DNA from: Serilophus lunatus | Taxonomy: Eukaryota > Chordata > Aves > Passeriformes > Eurylaimidae | Direction: 5' to 3' | NCBI GenBank assembly: GCA_013399895.1 | Contig: VXBA01001345.1 | Span: 248,001 to 312,000, forward strand | Length of the DNA stretch: 64,000 bases | Shown: piece by piece, positions 52,415-64,000 of the stretch | Numbering within the stretch: position 1 is the stretch's first letter | Layout of the letters: each line of letters begins with the position of its first letter | Position numbers and translations under genes: made by a program | Notes under the pieces: model-generated | What the model was told of the DNA's origin: nothing | The model's input: the letters and a program-made list of their open reading frames with translations, nothing else | Databases searched by the model: none

Positions 52415-52937
52415 TCCTTTCACTCAGCACTGGTGAAACCACACTTGGAACACTGTGACCAATTCTAGGGTCCCCAGTAGAAAAAACATAATGGAGTTAT
52501 TGGAGTGAGTCCAGCAAAAGAACTATGAAGATGAATAAATGAAAGGAGTATCTGTCATAGAAGAAGATAAGACAAGGCTGAGTGTATTTACTTTGGAGAA
52601 GAGAAGGTTCAGTGGGAATCTCCTCATTGTGTAAACATCTGATGGGAGAAGTAAAAAGAGAGGCAGACTTTTTAGCACTGCCCAGTGAAAGAACAAGCTG
52701 CAACAGGCAAAAATGGAAATAAAGGAAATGTTGTTAAAGATATGAATATATATTTTTAATTTGAGGAGGAACAAACAACAGAACAAGCTGCCCAAGAGGT
52801 TGCAGAGACTCTGTCCCTGAAGATACTCAAAATACATCCAGAACTGTTGTGAGTAACATACTTATTTGAGTGAGGGGGCTGGGACGAGACCAGCTCTAGA
52901 GTCTTTTCCAATCTCAAGTATTTTGTGATTCTGTTTT
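52415..52937 (+). mobile_element. CR1 LINE, older 3' copy
   Basis: CR1 features in order on the plus strand: the CACTGGTGAAACCACACTTG and GAACACTGTGACCAATTCT segments (52426-52466), then a GAGAAGAGAAGGTTCAGTGG region, then CAAGCTGCCCAAGAGGTTGC, and finally TCTTTTCCAATCTCAAG with a TTTTGTGATTCTG tail at 52920-52934. It is more diverged than the copy about 1.4 kb upstream, so the two are separate insertions rather than one broken element. Confidence 0.85.
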
Positions 52938-55900
52938 TAATAAAAGCAGGAATGATTTCGACAAGCCTTTTAAATTAAAGAAAATCAAAGTCCTGCAGTT
53001 TACTTATTGTTCTTTAATGTGAAAAACTAAGATTACTACTGGAGTTTTAAAAGCCCACTGATTTCCTTATCTCCTTTTCACAGCAAGTGTTATTAAAATA
53101 GCTGTCAGTAGGTACCAGCAGACGACAGGCTGTTTTTATGTAAATTTAAACAATTTTTACTGTGACAAAGTAACACTTTTATTTTTTCTCTTTTCATGCT
53201 CTGCATTTTCAGATATTAGGCTGCTGCTTTTGCATTTTTTACATACCAGTACTTGCACATTTTTTCAAAAATGTAGAAAAACTTCAATTAAATATTATTG
53301 GATTGATTCACATCACACAATTAGACTATTAAAATTAAGACTACTGATTTTAATCATACAAACTTACATTTTTAACAGATACTACATTTGCTTTTAAAAG
53401 TGGACGATTTAAGTATTTTTTCCTCATGCTTTTCTTCGAATCCTTTCACAGACTCCTATGTTGACAGTTAGTCCGCATCAAACTAGAAAAATCTAAAAGT
53501 TGCTCTATTCTCTTGTCATTTACTAAAAATTGATCTTCAATTCTGAAGGAAACATCTCTATAAATAAGGTTATCCCTCTTACAGTTTCTCACCCTGTTAT
53601 TGAATCTTGTTTGTTATTCTTTCTGAACATCTTCAAAAATCAACTCTTCTTTACTGATTTTTCAGTCACATTTTGCACCATCCTCAAATAACATAATTTC
53701 TCCTCCTCTCAATTCTTGCATCATGAATTGGTAATGCAGAATACACACCATCAGGAAGTTATTTACCCAGCAGTCTCTAGGCTGGATCTCTTCTGGCTTT
53801 CATGTGAAATTTCAGATCTTTGTTTACCACTTCAAGGTTTACAGAATTTGAGAACTGACTTTTCCCCTATTCATTCCTCATTTACATTCTTCTCTGCCTA
53901 CTTACCCCTTCTTTTGTCTCCTTTTCTGTTTCCTAGATGCTCTGTCTTGAGCAGCATTTCCGTATTTTCATGTTTTTCTCAAAATACTTTTAAAAATACA
54001 AATAATTTAAATAGAAATATAATTTAGGTGTCCTAAATGAGGGCTCAAAACCAGTTGATGTTCTCAGATAAAAATTTCTCAGGACTTACACAGATTCTTG
54101 CCAATTGGATCAGCTATATATTCTGTTCCATCAACTTAATAACAAGTTCGACAAGCATTTACAATACACTTCACTTCCAGGAAATTCTTCCTCCTACCTC
54201 TTCATGTAGTCTGAGTTTCTATACACAAGGACAGACAAATAAGAAGTGCATACAGACTCTGCAGCCTCAAAAAAGCCCTACAAGGGAAACAACAGTCAAA
54301 TTCACAATTTCAATGGACTTCACTATTTTATAGAGACAAATTTTAAAGATGAATGTTTTTATTTGCCGTTCACCAGGCATAAACCACAAGTCTGTGCACG
54401 CACTTGGTTATGCTAATGAGCATGCTCTCTGTTAGATGCAAAAATGCAGGCATGAGTCCCATTCATTATCTTTTATGTTTTATTCACCTGGAAAATTGAT
54501 CAGAGATGGAAATACTCACGTAAGAAGTTTGTATGACAAGGTCCAAACAGACTTCCATTTTGAGGCCTGGAAAGACTTAATACAGGCATACTTACAGAAG
54601 ATGTAACTCCTCTCCTCTACTTCCCTAGACAGCAGCATCAGCACCAGGCATAATTTGTTGCTGACTTTTAGTAACAAGAACACTTTAAAAAGCTATTCAA
54701 ATTTATGAGATTTTTAAACCCAAGGATAAACCTTGGCCACAGTTTACACTGAAGTGTGAACTTTAATCCATACAATATTTTTTTACCAAATTATAATCAA
54801 GTTTCTGCTATGCAATTTTGGTGCTGCTATTGCTAGCTTTTATTGCTGTATTAAATTGTTAGCAAACAGCTAGAGGCTGCCAAAATGATTTCATAACATC
54901 TATTTCATTTTTAATAGTCCTTCGTAAGAAACAGCCCTGAAATTATCGTTTACGTATTATGGTCAGATAAATGCCAACAAATGCTATTGTTTAGGTTACT
55001 GCCATCAGGATTTTTACAATTATTTTAGCCTTTATTACATTATTTTTTAAAATTTTGTAAGTTAACTACCAGTTCACTATTATCACTAAATTCTACTTGT
55101 ATTTTCTTCTATCTTCAGGAACACTTCAACTTCTAACTATTGGTACCATTCTCACTTTTGGCTATCACTACCATTTCAGTTTCCTCTCAAAAACACATAC
55201 AACCCCTCAAAACTGCTTTAGTTTAGGATGTAGGATGCTGAAGATTTTATAAAGTTCTGCAGGTGCTCTCAGATGCCACAATTTTTCTAAAACACATCCT
55301 ACCCTTAAAACTTAATTGTTCACATTAGTTTTCAGGAAAAGGAGGGAATTAGTTGCTCGCATTTTACTTTTAGCTACAAATACTTAAATTACAACAAACT
55401 GAGGTCCTCTTCCCAAAAGTTAAGATTATTTTGAATTCGTTAAAGCCAGCATGCTTTCTTGACCAACCATTAAATAATATGACAGAAAAATACGTTCCAA
55501 CATACACATATTTTTTCAAGTAAGTTACTGTTCAAATGAAATTCTATGTTTATTTCCAGTGAATTTAAACTAAAGTATTTTATTCATATTTAGATGCCCT
55601 CTCATGGAAACAGAATGACTTACAGTGACAGCAACTATCGTCCAACACACTGAAATCAGTTGAGAGAAGGATAAAATAAATTAGGTGCCAAGAAAACTCC
55701 ACAAATCCTTAAGAAAACAAAACCAAAACTGTGTTTTTCAAAGATAAAATTGTATACTGTGCTAGAAAAAAAGCAAGGCTTTTCATCAGTTCTGAAACAG
55801 GAAACTGAAAGCTGCCAAAGGATGCATGAACCACACTTTGGACAGGTAATTCTTCTGTCCAAGTATTCTTACATGTATTACTTTAGTTGTACACAGGCTT

Positions 55901-57240
55901 GTGTACAACATGAACAGATAACCACTTTCTGCTTTCTCACTCCATAAAAATTTATCCTTTTCCAAGCGACAGGCGCTGACCTTCCACTGTACTACAATCA
56001 CTTCTAGCTATATACACCAAAAATGACAAGCAAAAATTAAGTGTACTGCATGTGCTGTGCTGTATAGCTGATATGTACGATCTCTGTGATTGCTAATTAG
56101 AAAGGATGCTTTATTGAATTATCATACTTGGTATGCAATTACTGTAAAGCAACAACATAAATTAACCTTACAGAGTAAGGTGTTCAATATTGATGCTGGA
56201 GATAAGCACATTTTCTTTCCCCAAAAATCTGTATAATCCAATGTCATAAACAATGTATATCTAGAATGGCTTTGGTTTTGACCTAGAAGTAGACACTTCT
56301 GTATTAGAATTCAAATGCTTGGACACCCTCCCTCTACTTTCCTAACCTAACTTTTGTTTCTATTTAATAAGAAAAGGACAAGTCAGCAAAACAAAATGTC
56401 AACGTTAAATCATTTCACAGCATTTTGTGTCAGAAATATAATAGAAAATGTGCACATCATGGGAAAGGTTACTGTTCTTCCAGAACATCTTTTCACTTGG
56501 TTCAGGCTCATCCCTCCACATAACTGTGCAGACACTACTGATGGTTGTTTTCCTTGGGCTTAATTTGGCAGTTGAAGGATTGTGGCATTTTCAGGAAACG
56601 GCAGTGCAGTGATTTTAGTGGTTATCCAGCTGAAAGTGATGCTATGATTTAGAATAATTACTCTGTTTATGTGCAATGGTAAAAGTCAGTTACTACACAG
56701 TATTCCAATGTCAATGTACACTTTACTGACTATTTCCCTAAGAAGGCATTACATTAGATCTCAAAGTCAAAAGTAGAGGAATTTATTGTTCCTATTCCTC
56801 AACAGTAGGTATACATACAATACTAGCAAGTTGTATAACATTACTGCACTTAGTTTAACTGACAATCCAGCAAGGAATAGGGCATGGGAATGGGACGAGT
56901 TCAGCTAGTTAGTCAAAGAACTGCACATTAATTTACACTTGACCTTTGCTTTGTTACAACCAATGACACAAAAAAGGAAAGAGACATTAGTCTTTTCTGA
57001 GAGTTTTTTGAAATTCTTGAAGAAAACATAAACTTTGTTTTTCTTACATATCCTTTCCACATCCTTTCTTCCTAAAATTAGGTGACATTACTAGTCCTTC
57101 CTCAAGATGAAATCAGAGATAGGTTTAAAAATTTAACTGTAACTTTATTCAAGATCACATGACAAAATTCTTAAATTGCATGTTTCTTATCTCCACAAGA
57201 CAACAATATCCAAAAAAACATTTCTACAAATGGTGACATT

Positions 57241-57254
57241 AAAAAAAAAAAAAG
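57241..57254. repeat. Poly(A) run, A14
   Basis: Fourteen consecutive A residues in the large intron, with no associated retroposon visible. Confidence 0.85.
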
Positions 57255-60200
57255 ACACTTCCAGGAAAGAAACAAGTACTAAAAAATCCATTAAAGGGTA
57301 AATGCATAGGAAAAAAAATCAAGAAGAATGAGGTTGTTATAAGGTAATTAAATGCCACCTGAAACGTTCAGTGAGTTCCTGTGTTAATACAGAATCTTGT
57401 CTTTTGCATTTTAAATGGCCTGAATAAAATAAAATACAAAAATTTAATTTCTTTGAGATGAGAACGTAAAGGAAGCACACAAAGCCTAAGTAAGAATAAC
57501 AGTCTCAACTGCCGTAAAGGAGATCCAGTTTTATTAATTAAAGGCAAAGAAAAATCAGAATCTAGCCTGGGATATGGCACAGCTGAAAAACATTTAAAAC
57601 CAAAAATTAATTGGGGAAAAAAACTCACAAAAATTAGCAAGTATGCAAAAGAAAGTAACAAAATGAATAACAAGGCAGAAAAAGAAATGAAGAATACTTA
57701 ATTCTATTTTACAAATTCCCAAATTTTGCATATAAAAAAAAATTTACATTAGTAATAGACTTTGGTCTAGATTATTCAATTTGTAATTTCCATGACAATA
57801 TCAACAGGGAACTAAGTGACAGTAGGCTAAATCTAAAAGACATCAAAATCATGCTGAAGTTCAGGAAAATCACATAAAACCTACAACTCTATTCCTTTTC
57901 CCAAAAAATCATTCTGTAAAAAGATTGATATTAACACAAGTCTCAAACTACCTACATTATTATATGTAAATTACTTCAGACACCTCAAAATAAAGTTCAA
58001 TATTAAAACTGGATTTCTCTTGTAACTCACATTGCCAAAAAAAAAAAAATCTTTACCAAATATATCATAATGCTAAAGAGACCTTATGACAGGGCTTTTT
58101 TAAATTATTATTCTTTCTCATTATATTTTTAAAAGTATATTCTCCAGTAAGTACCTTTGCAATATCTCAGCCTACAGCACTATTAAGCTAAAAACCAATA
58201 ATATCCCACATACACATAGATTATCTACAGCCTTTCAATAATAATAATACCATATGCAAAATTCTTGATTTAGACCCAAAATTAGCCACCAATTTTATGC
58301 AACTTTGCTCACTTGAGTTATTAATGAAAACTTGTGCTATATATAGTTTTAATCATGTGAAGAGTAACTGTTGCCAATACTGAGAAAAGTGACTCAAAAT
58401 CCTCACGCTCACTGTACATCTAACTGTTTTCATTTACAGGCTTCTTTGGTGAAAAAAGCCCAAAGACCACATTCTTGCACTGTTCCAAGACAAAATTAGT
58501 TTAGAGTAAGTGTAGATGAAGTTTTGCACACAGACTTCAAGTCACCTACTGTCAGAACCCCGCACAGATTAACTACAGATCTAAGACTTAGAGAAGTACA
58601 GAGCAGCATTAATAAAAAGAAAAAAAAGAGTGTGTAACAGTATTTTGCATGTTAAGATTTCTTATTCCAAGCGCATAATTTACATTACAGTTCTGTGGAG
58701 AGATATTTAATTCAGAAAACTGACTGCATAGATGCTCACTTGACACTAATTGTGACAAGTCAAAACTGAAGCTACAACACAGCATTTAAATGGTCATTGT
58801 CTCCTGCTGTGGTCCTCTACCACATTATTTAAACACCTGAACATGAACATTCTCAGGTTATAAATTTTATACTATAAATTTCATTCTTGTGGCTTCTGTA
58901 GCAACAGCTCATCTTAACAATGTGAAAGAATTGAATAGACAATGAACGTAACATTTGTTTTCTAAGAGTGCCATACTATGAAATACTCTGATGTGATAAC
59001 CTTGCTGCATGAAAGTGACTGAAGCAGTTTGGCAAGAATGATGGAGCATCTGACACTTTCAAACACAAGTTGAATTGAATTATTTGATGCAATTATGATG
59101 CTGTAAGAAAAGATTCTTAATAATGCCCACAAAAATAAGATGCTATTGACCCCATCAAGATAGGTATTTTTACAGTCATATCAAATTATCAGTAACCAAA
59201 CTGGCAAATAATTTGGTATGTCGTGTCTCCCTGATTCCATCACAACTATGGCAATTTCAAATCCTCTCCATTTTGTTTCATTAAGTAATTTTAATCTTCT
59301 GAAGAGGTACCTTGTTCAATGACTGATTTATCTAAAGAACTCACTCATTACTTATAGCAAAGTTCCTTGGTATTATATTCTTTTATTTTATAAATTATTA
59401 TAAATCCTAGGAGTTATAGAATAATAAAAAAAGGTACAAAGGTCTCTGATGCATATATTTTCTAGGGCAATCAGAAAAATAATAAATAAATCCTGAGATA
59501 CATAGCTGTCTGGGGAACAGATTACAACTGCGAAACACAGTTTCAAGTTGCAATGTACAAACCCATGATTGCAGCACAACCTTTCTCAAGCAGCTGTAAC
59601 TGAAGGAGAAAAAATAACTACTTTTTATAAGCTCAGAAGTCAAAAAATGGTAAACTACTACTTGTTAATGAAAACCAAAGTAGGCCCATAGAAAGAATCA
59701 CTCATTTACAAGTGGTTATCTTTCTACATACTTCTGAAGTCTATGACAGTGGTACAGAAGATTTTTGGATCAGCATACTTCTAATATCAGCACTAAGAAC
59801 TTCTGACAATAAAACTTACACCTGAAGAGTTCAAAGACTGCTACTGTCCACAAAGCTTCTACAGATTAAAGCCCAGTATAGAGAACTTATCATAAAAAGA
59901 TCTAATGGGGAACTTCTAGAAGGTTTGATTGACAGATCACTAAACAGTCCAGGAAATAATATGAAGAAAAACATTTGGAGAATGCTCACACTGCTCCACT
60001 TGTATTTACTGGCAAGAGGAACACTAATAAACCTTGTGAAATATCACCATAATACCCCAAAGGATTTTAGAACTTTCACAACACTGGAGACAAATATGTA
60101 TTTTTCCTCTGTCCTAGATGCTGTGAAGACTAATACTTCTTTCCAGTATACTAATATGAAACACCATTAAATGCTCTGAAAAAAATGAAATTCAAAGAAA

Positions 60201-63200
60201 TTCTTTTTTTAGGGGGTGGGGCCGAATGGTCCTCTTCTGGACCTGTGTTTGATCAGAAAGCACCATAGGCCAGATAGCCTTTCATGTAGTTTGCTCTTCT
60301 TTTCAAAATCAAAGCTTAGTGCTAAACTTTACAGAAAATTACATCAGGTAGTCCTGTGCATATTTCCGAACCTGACTTTACCAATTCTAAAAACAGAATT
60401 GACTGAAAACAAGTCTTTCAATCATGGCAGTACATCCAAAATGTCAGTGTTGGGTCACTCCTACACAGATACCTCTAAGATAGCTCCTTCAAGACCATAT
60501 AATATCAAGAATCAAACTAGAGATGCAACACAAAATCAGTATCCAGAGACATGAGCTTCTAATCTTTAGATGGTTTAAATTTCCGTAAAAGTTAACCAGC
60601 AAAACAGTCAAGGGAAAAAAATCATCTGGGCTTCATTTCAGATTTTGCCGTCTCACTTCAGGAAAAAAACCAGACAAAACCCCTAAAGAAATCCACTAGG
60701 TACGAGGTAAATAGACTGACGCCTAATTAACACAAAACCCAAGAGTCTGTTGTAGACTTTTTGCAGTATAATTTCAAATGTCCCAGTTACATGCAGCTTC
60801 AGAAAGCTGGGTAGCTCACACAGAAATGCACTTTGCAGTCTGCTTCTAGAGAAGCTTTGAATGGCAGCAGTGCAAGTCTTATTACCAGACCTATACTTGA
60901 CTTCTAGATACTTGGTAAGAGAGCCTCACAATGGCTGCAGCTTTTTTGAATGTCTGCCCTAGAATATGAACTTACTGAAAATGAAGAACCTGTGGTATTT
61001 TACAGCAAAATGCAATGCAGCATAGATACTTCCCTTTGAATAAAGTTCTCTCTGAGGAAAAATGTGTATTTGTCATTATGTGTACTACCCTCCTATCTAG
61101 ATGAAAAAAGGAGCACTTTTCAGAAGCCAATACAATGAGGTAAATAATGCAAAAAATGATCTAACAGGTAACTCAAGCAATTAGAAAATTAACTCACAGA
61201 ATTAATCCCTGTAAATTATATAGCAAGAATAAAATACACAACTGAATGTTATGTTTCCTTTCATTCATTTCCTTCATCCCAATAAACTAACACATTTGCA
61301 ATCCTCTGTAAAACATAACATTGTTGCAAATGTTGGCTTAACTAACTAACATTTTCCTTGTGATTAATCCCTACATTAGTGGTCCTAAAATTCTAAATTG
61401 TAAATCATATGCTTTCCATCCCATGGACTGTTAATTTTGTTACGGTGCACTTAAGGTAATTAATAATTAATGTGCTTCTGGAATAAACTCCATCTCATGA
61501 AGAGCTTCAAAATTAGCAGTAGATAAGGAAGAAATTCTTAATTTTCAGTTTGGCACACCCTTCTGCATGGAAATGTAAGAAATGAAAAAGACAAAACCTA
61601 TACAAGATAATTACAATTAAGGAAACATGTTGAGTGACATTTTTTCAGAGAAATTCTCCAGACAATTCAGGAAAGACTACCTAGAAAACTCTTCTGTCTA
61701 CACAAACAGCATTAAAGCTGACCACTGTCTGCACCTAAGGATGCAATCCTTTATAAACTATCATCCCAAACTTGATATATGTATTTGTAGCACCAGAATT
61801 ACAGATGTTGCACACATTTTAAAGATTTTAAGTTACAGCATAATTGGATATGATTGGTTATGCCAAACCTTGTAGTCAGTTTTACTCAATAGTTTTTTTT
61901 GTTTAGTAAATATGACGCTGAATGTATTTTCTTCTTTCTCCTTTCCTATCCCTCACCTTCCTCTTTCAGGTCTGTCTCGATACTGTGACTGTACGTGCAG
62001 CACGTTACACTCGCTTGAAAAGTGAGACACTATATTGGGAAATGTAAGTACTTTTACATTTAGCTTATTTCCTAGTAAACATATGCATTAAAAATAAGTG
62101 CTACATATACACTTAATACTTTTCTTTGCAGATTTACAGTTTTTGAATATTTTATAACCAGCATTCAAATCTAGTTTCTCAAAAAATCCTATTCACTATT
62201 CCTTCAAATGCATTAATTTTTTTATTCTACCAAGGCAGAATTAACAGCAATACTCTTCTAGAAGCATTTTGTGTGTCCAGCAATACAATACTTCCTCTGA
62301 GTATGGTACAATATGGAGGGCAAGCTTTACCTATTACACGGTGAGCCACCTGAAATACACTTCTTTATCCATGTTTCTGTTAAACATGGTGAAGTTCTAA
62401 AGGAACTACTGGGGAGCTATTTTTAGACTTGCGTTAGTGAGTTATGGCCTCACAAAAAAAACCCCAGCAGATACTTATGAATCAAGTAATTCCTCTGCAA
62501 GATCTATCATTCTAAGCAATTCATACAAGACTGTAATTAAGTGGTCAGGAAACCTATTAAATGTCTAATCTATACTTGACTTTAAAATTAAATTCACAAA
62601 ATAAAAGCATCCTTAGCTAAATGCCCTCTAAAATAAACACCAGAGATCAGTTCTAAAAACAAATAGAACCTTTAAAATTATTTTCCAAGTTTGTTACAAA
62701 ATTTATCTTCCGCAAAGTTTAGAAACTCCTGAATTTCACTTTATGTCTTCAATTTCAAGCAAATATTACCCACTGTTGCCCAAGAATGAGCAGTATATTG
62801 TCATAGATATCTTCTGGTTTTACAATACTTTAGTTTCAGGCTCACATTATAGCTCTTTTGACTGAATTCTTAAGAAGTGCTGTGACTTAGTGCCTTACTT
62901 CAAACTAATCTGTGTAAAATCTATAAAACATTAAAAAACTCCATATTTTACTACTATTCCTCTCAAAACTCAAGTACAGTTCATTTCAGTAAAAAGATAC
63001 TCAAAATACACACTTTTCTCTAATTACAGATACAGCTTTCTCACTGTCATTTGGAGTGACAGTTACAGATGTGACTTTGCCTCCTTTGAGTACACGCTTT
63101 CAATTAACTTTTCACTGTTTGACTGATCTGCCAATCTACATTGTGTCATTCATTATTAATCTTGTAAAGGGTAAAAATTGCAGGATTATTTATTTAACAA

Positions 63201-64000
63201 AACTTACACACATGTCCATAGAAGAATTTATAACACAAATTCACAGTAAATTCTAAAAAGACATTGTATCACATAAGGATCACAAGACTGATCCTTTCTT
63301 GTGGACAGAACCACAAAATCTAAACGTTCAGTTCTAGTGCATGCTACTGTGCTGAAATGGCTCATCTATATAACCTGACATCTGTGATTAAATAAGCACT
63401 ATCTTGGCAGGTCTATAATACATACACATGGCAACTATTATCATATATAAAAGTAGGGAACATGTCAGTATGTTTTAGGCAAATGCTAATAATTAAAGAT
63501 ATTTTAATTTTAACCACTTTAGTCATTAAGGCATACATCAGTCACTTAATGAAACAGTATAATTCATTCGAATGAAAACATACTTTTTAAGGAAGAATTT
63601 TAAATCTTTCCATAGGTAGTTATTTAAAGATCTCAAATCATAAGAACAACATGTTAAATAAAGACATTGAACATATAACAAATAATCCCTTAGCTGTCCA
63701 GGGCTATACAAGAGCACCTAAATTGGAGATTAAAAAAAAATCTACATTAGTCAAAGAGTAATAAGCAGCTAAATAGTACCTTTTTATTACAGGTTGATTG
63801 ATAAATACCCTGCTGCATTCCTTGAAATAGAAAATAATTGCTTATCTTCCTCTAATCCTTACTCAGATAGCAACTCTGCAGCAAGGGCCAAATAAATTTT
63901 AGAAAAGCCTAAACCCAAGAGTGCTGTAAGCAGCCCTGTTTGAGGTAACTCATAGCAGGAAAAACTAGAAGGCCCCTCAGGATTATTCCTTAAATCTGCA

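Larger units (their letters stand above)
31335..64000 (-). other. PHF14: PHF14 intron (partial), over 32 kb
   Basis: Everything above the PHD-finger exon appears to be one intron that runs off the window. The previous exon should end with the codon split AG|G of an Arg and encode the CxxC that starts the finger. I scanned the minus strand for the reverse complement of that CxxC-Lys-Gly segment and saw no match. The content is AT-rich unique sequence interrupted by four CR1 copies (listed separately), an (AT)12 run, a thrice-repeated 14-mer near 42358-42915 and scattered A/T tracts. Outside those items I see no gene. Confidence 0.75.

Noticed and set aside
53401..53450. Minus-strand segment reading EEKHEEK, similar to part of PHF14 upstream of the last PHD finger
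   Set aside because: The similarity covers only about six residues, the flanks do not match PHF14, there is no good acceptor, and a stop follows soon after. It is treated as chance.
53716..54333. Two consecutive plus-strand frames of 103 and 98 codons
   Set aside because: Low-complexity Ser/Phe/Leu-rich translations of pyrimidine-rich DNA with no family resemblance.

Overview
The window is vertebrate nuclear DNA, almost certainly from a bird. It is AT-rich and intron-dominated, and carries several CR1 LINE copies of different ages plus one GC-richer repeat resembling a dispersed avian retroviral/LTR-type family. There is no bacterial gene organisation, operon, rRNA, tRNA or CRISPR array. Nearly all long open frames are either pieces of repeats or chance frames in unique sequence.

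The one gene I can name is PHF14 (PHD finger protein 14), read on the minus strand. The exon at 31217-31334 encodes the second half of its last PHD finger and has clean splice sites on both sides. A second minus-strand exon, 10750-10863 (38 codons, phase 0 at both ends, strong acceptor), follows 20.4 kb downstream. It fits as a C-terminal exon of a longer PHF14 isoform. A third exon-like block at 4809-5040 is weaker. Spliced in phase after 10750-10863 it would give an immediate stop codon. Read on its own it opens a short frame with a signal-peptide-like start.

Layout by region: 1-10749 lies downstream of the 38-codon exon and holds a CR1 copy (about 1012-1720), the 4809-5040 block and a perfect 15-bp inverted repeat (6469-6512). 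10864-31216 is an intron that holds the GC-rich dispersed repeat (about 24096-24790) and an unexplained 87-codon frame (16507-16770). 31335-64000 is part of a PHF14 intron longer than 32 kb. It contains an ancient CR1 (about 38710-39420), three other CR1 copies (47500, 50985 and 52415) and simple repeats. I could not find by eye the preceding PHF14 exon, which carries the first zinc ligands of this PHD finger, so it should lie beyond 64000.

I found no convincing new biological system. The best leads are the alternative 3' end of PHF14, the exon-like block at 4809-5040, and two open frames in unique sequence (16507-16770 minus, 49219-49587 plus).
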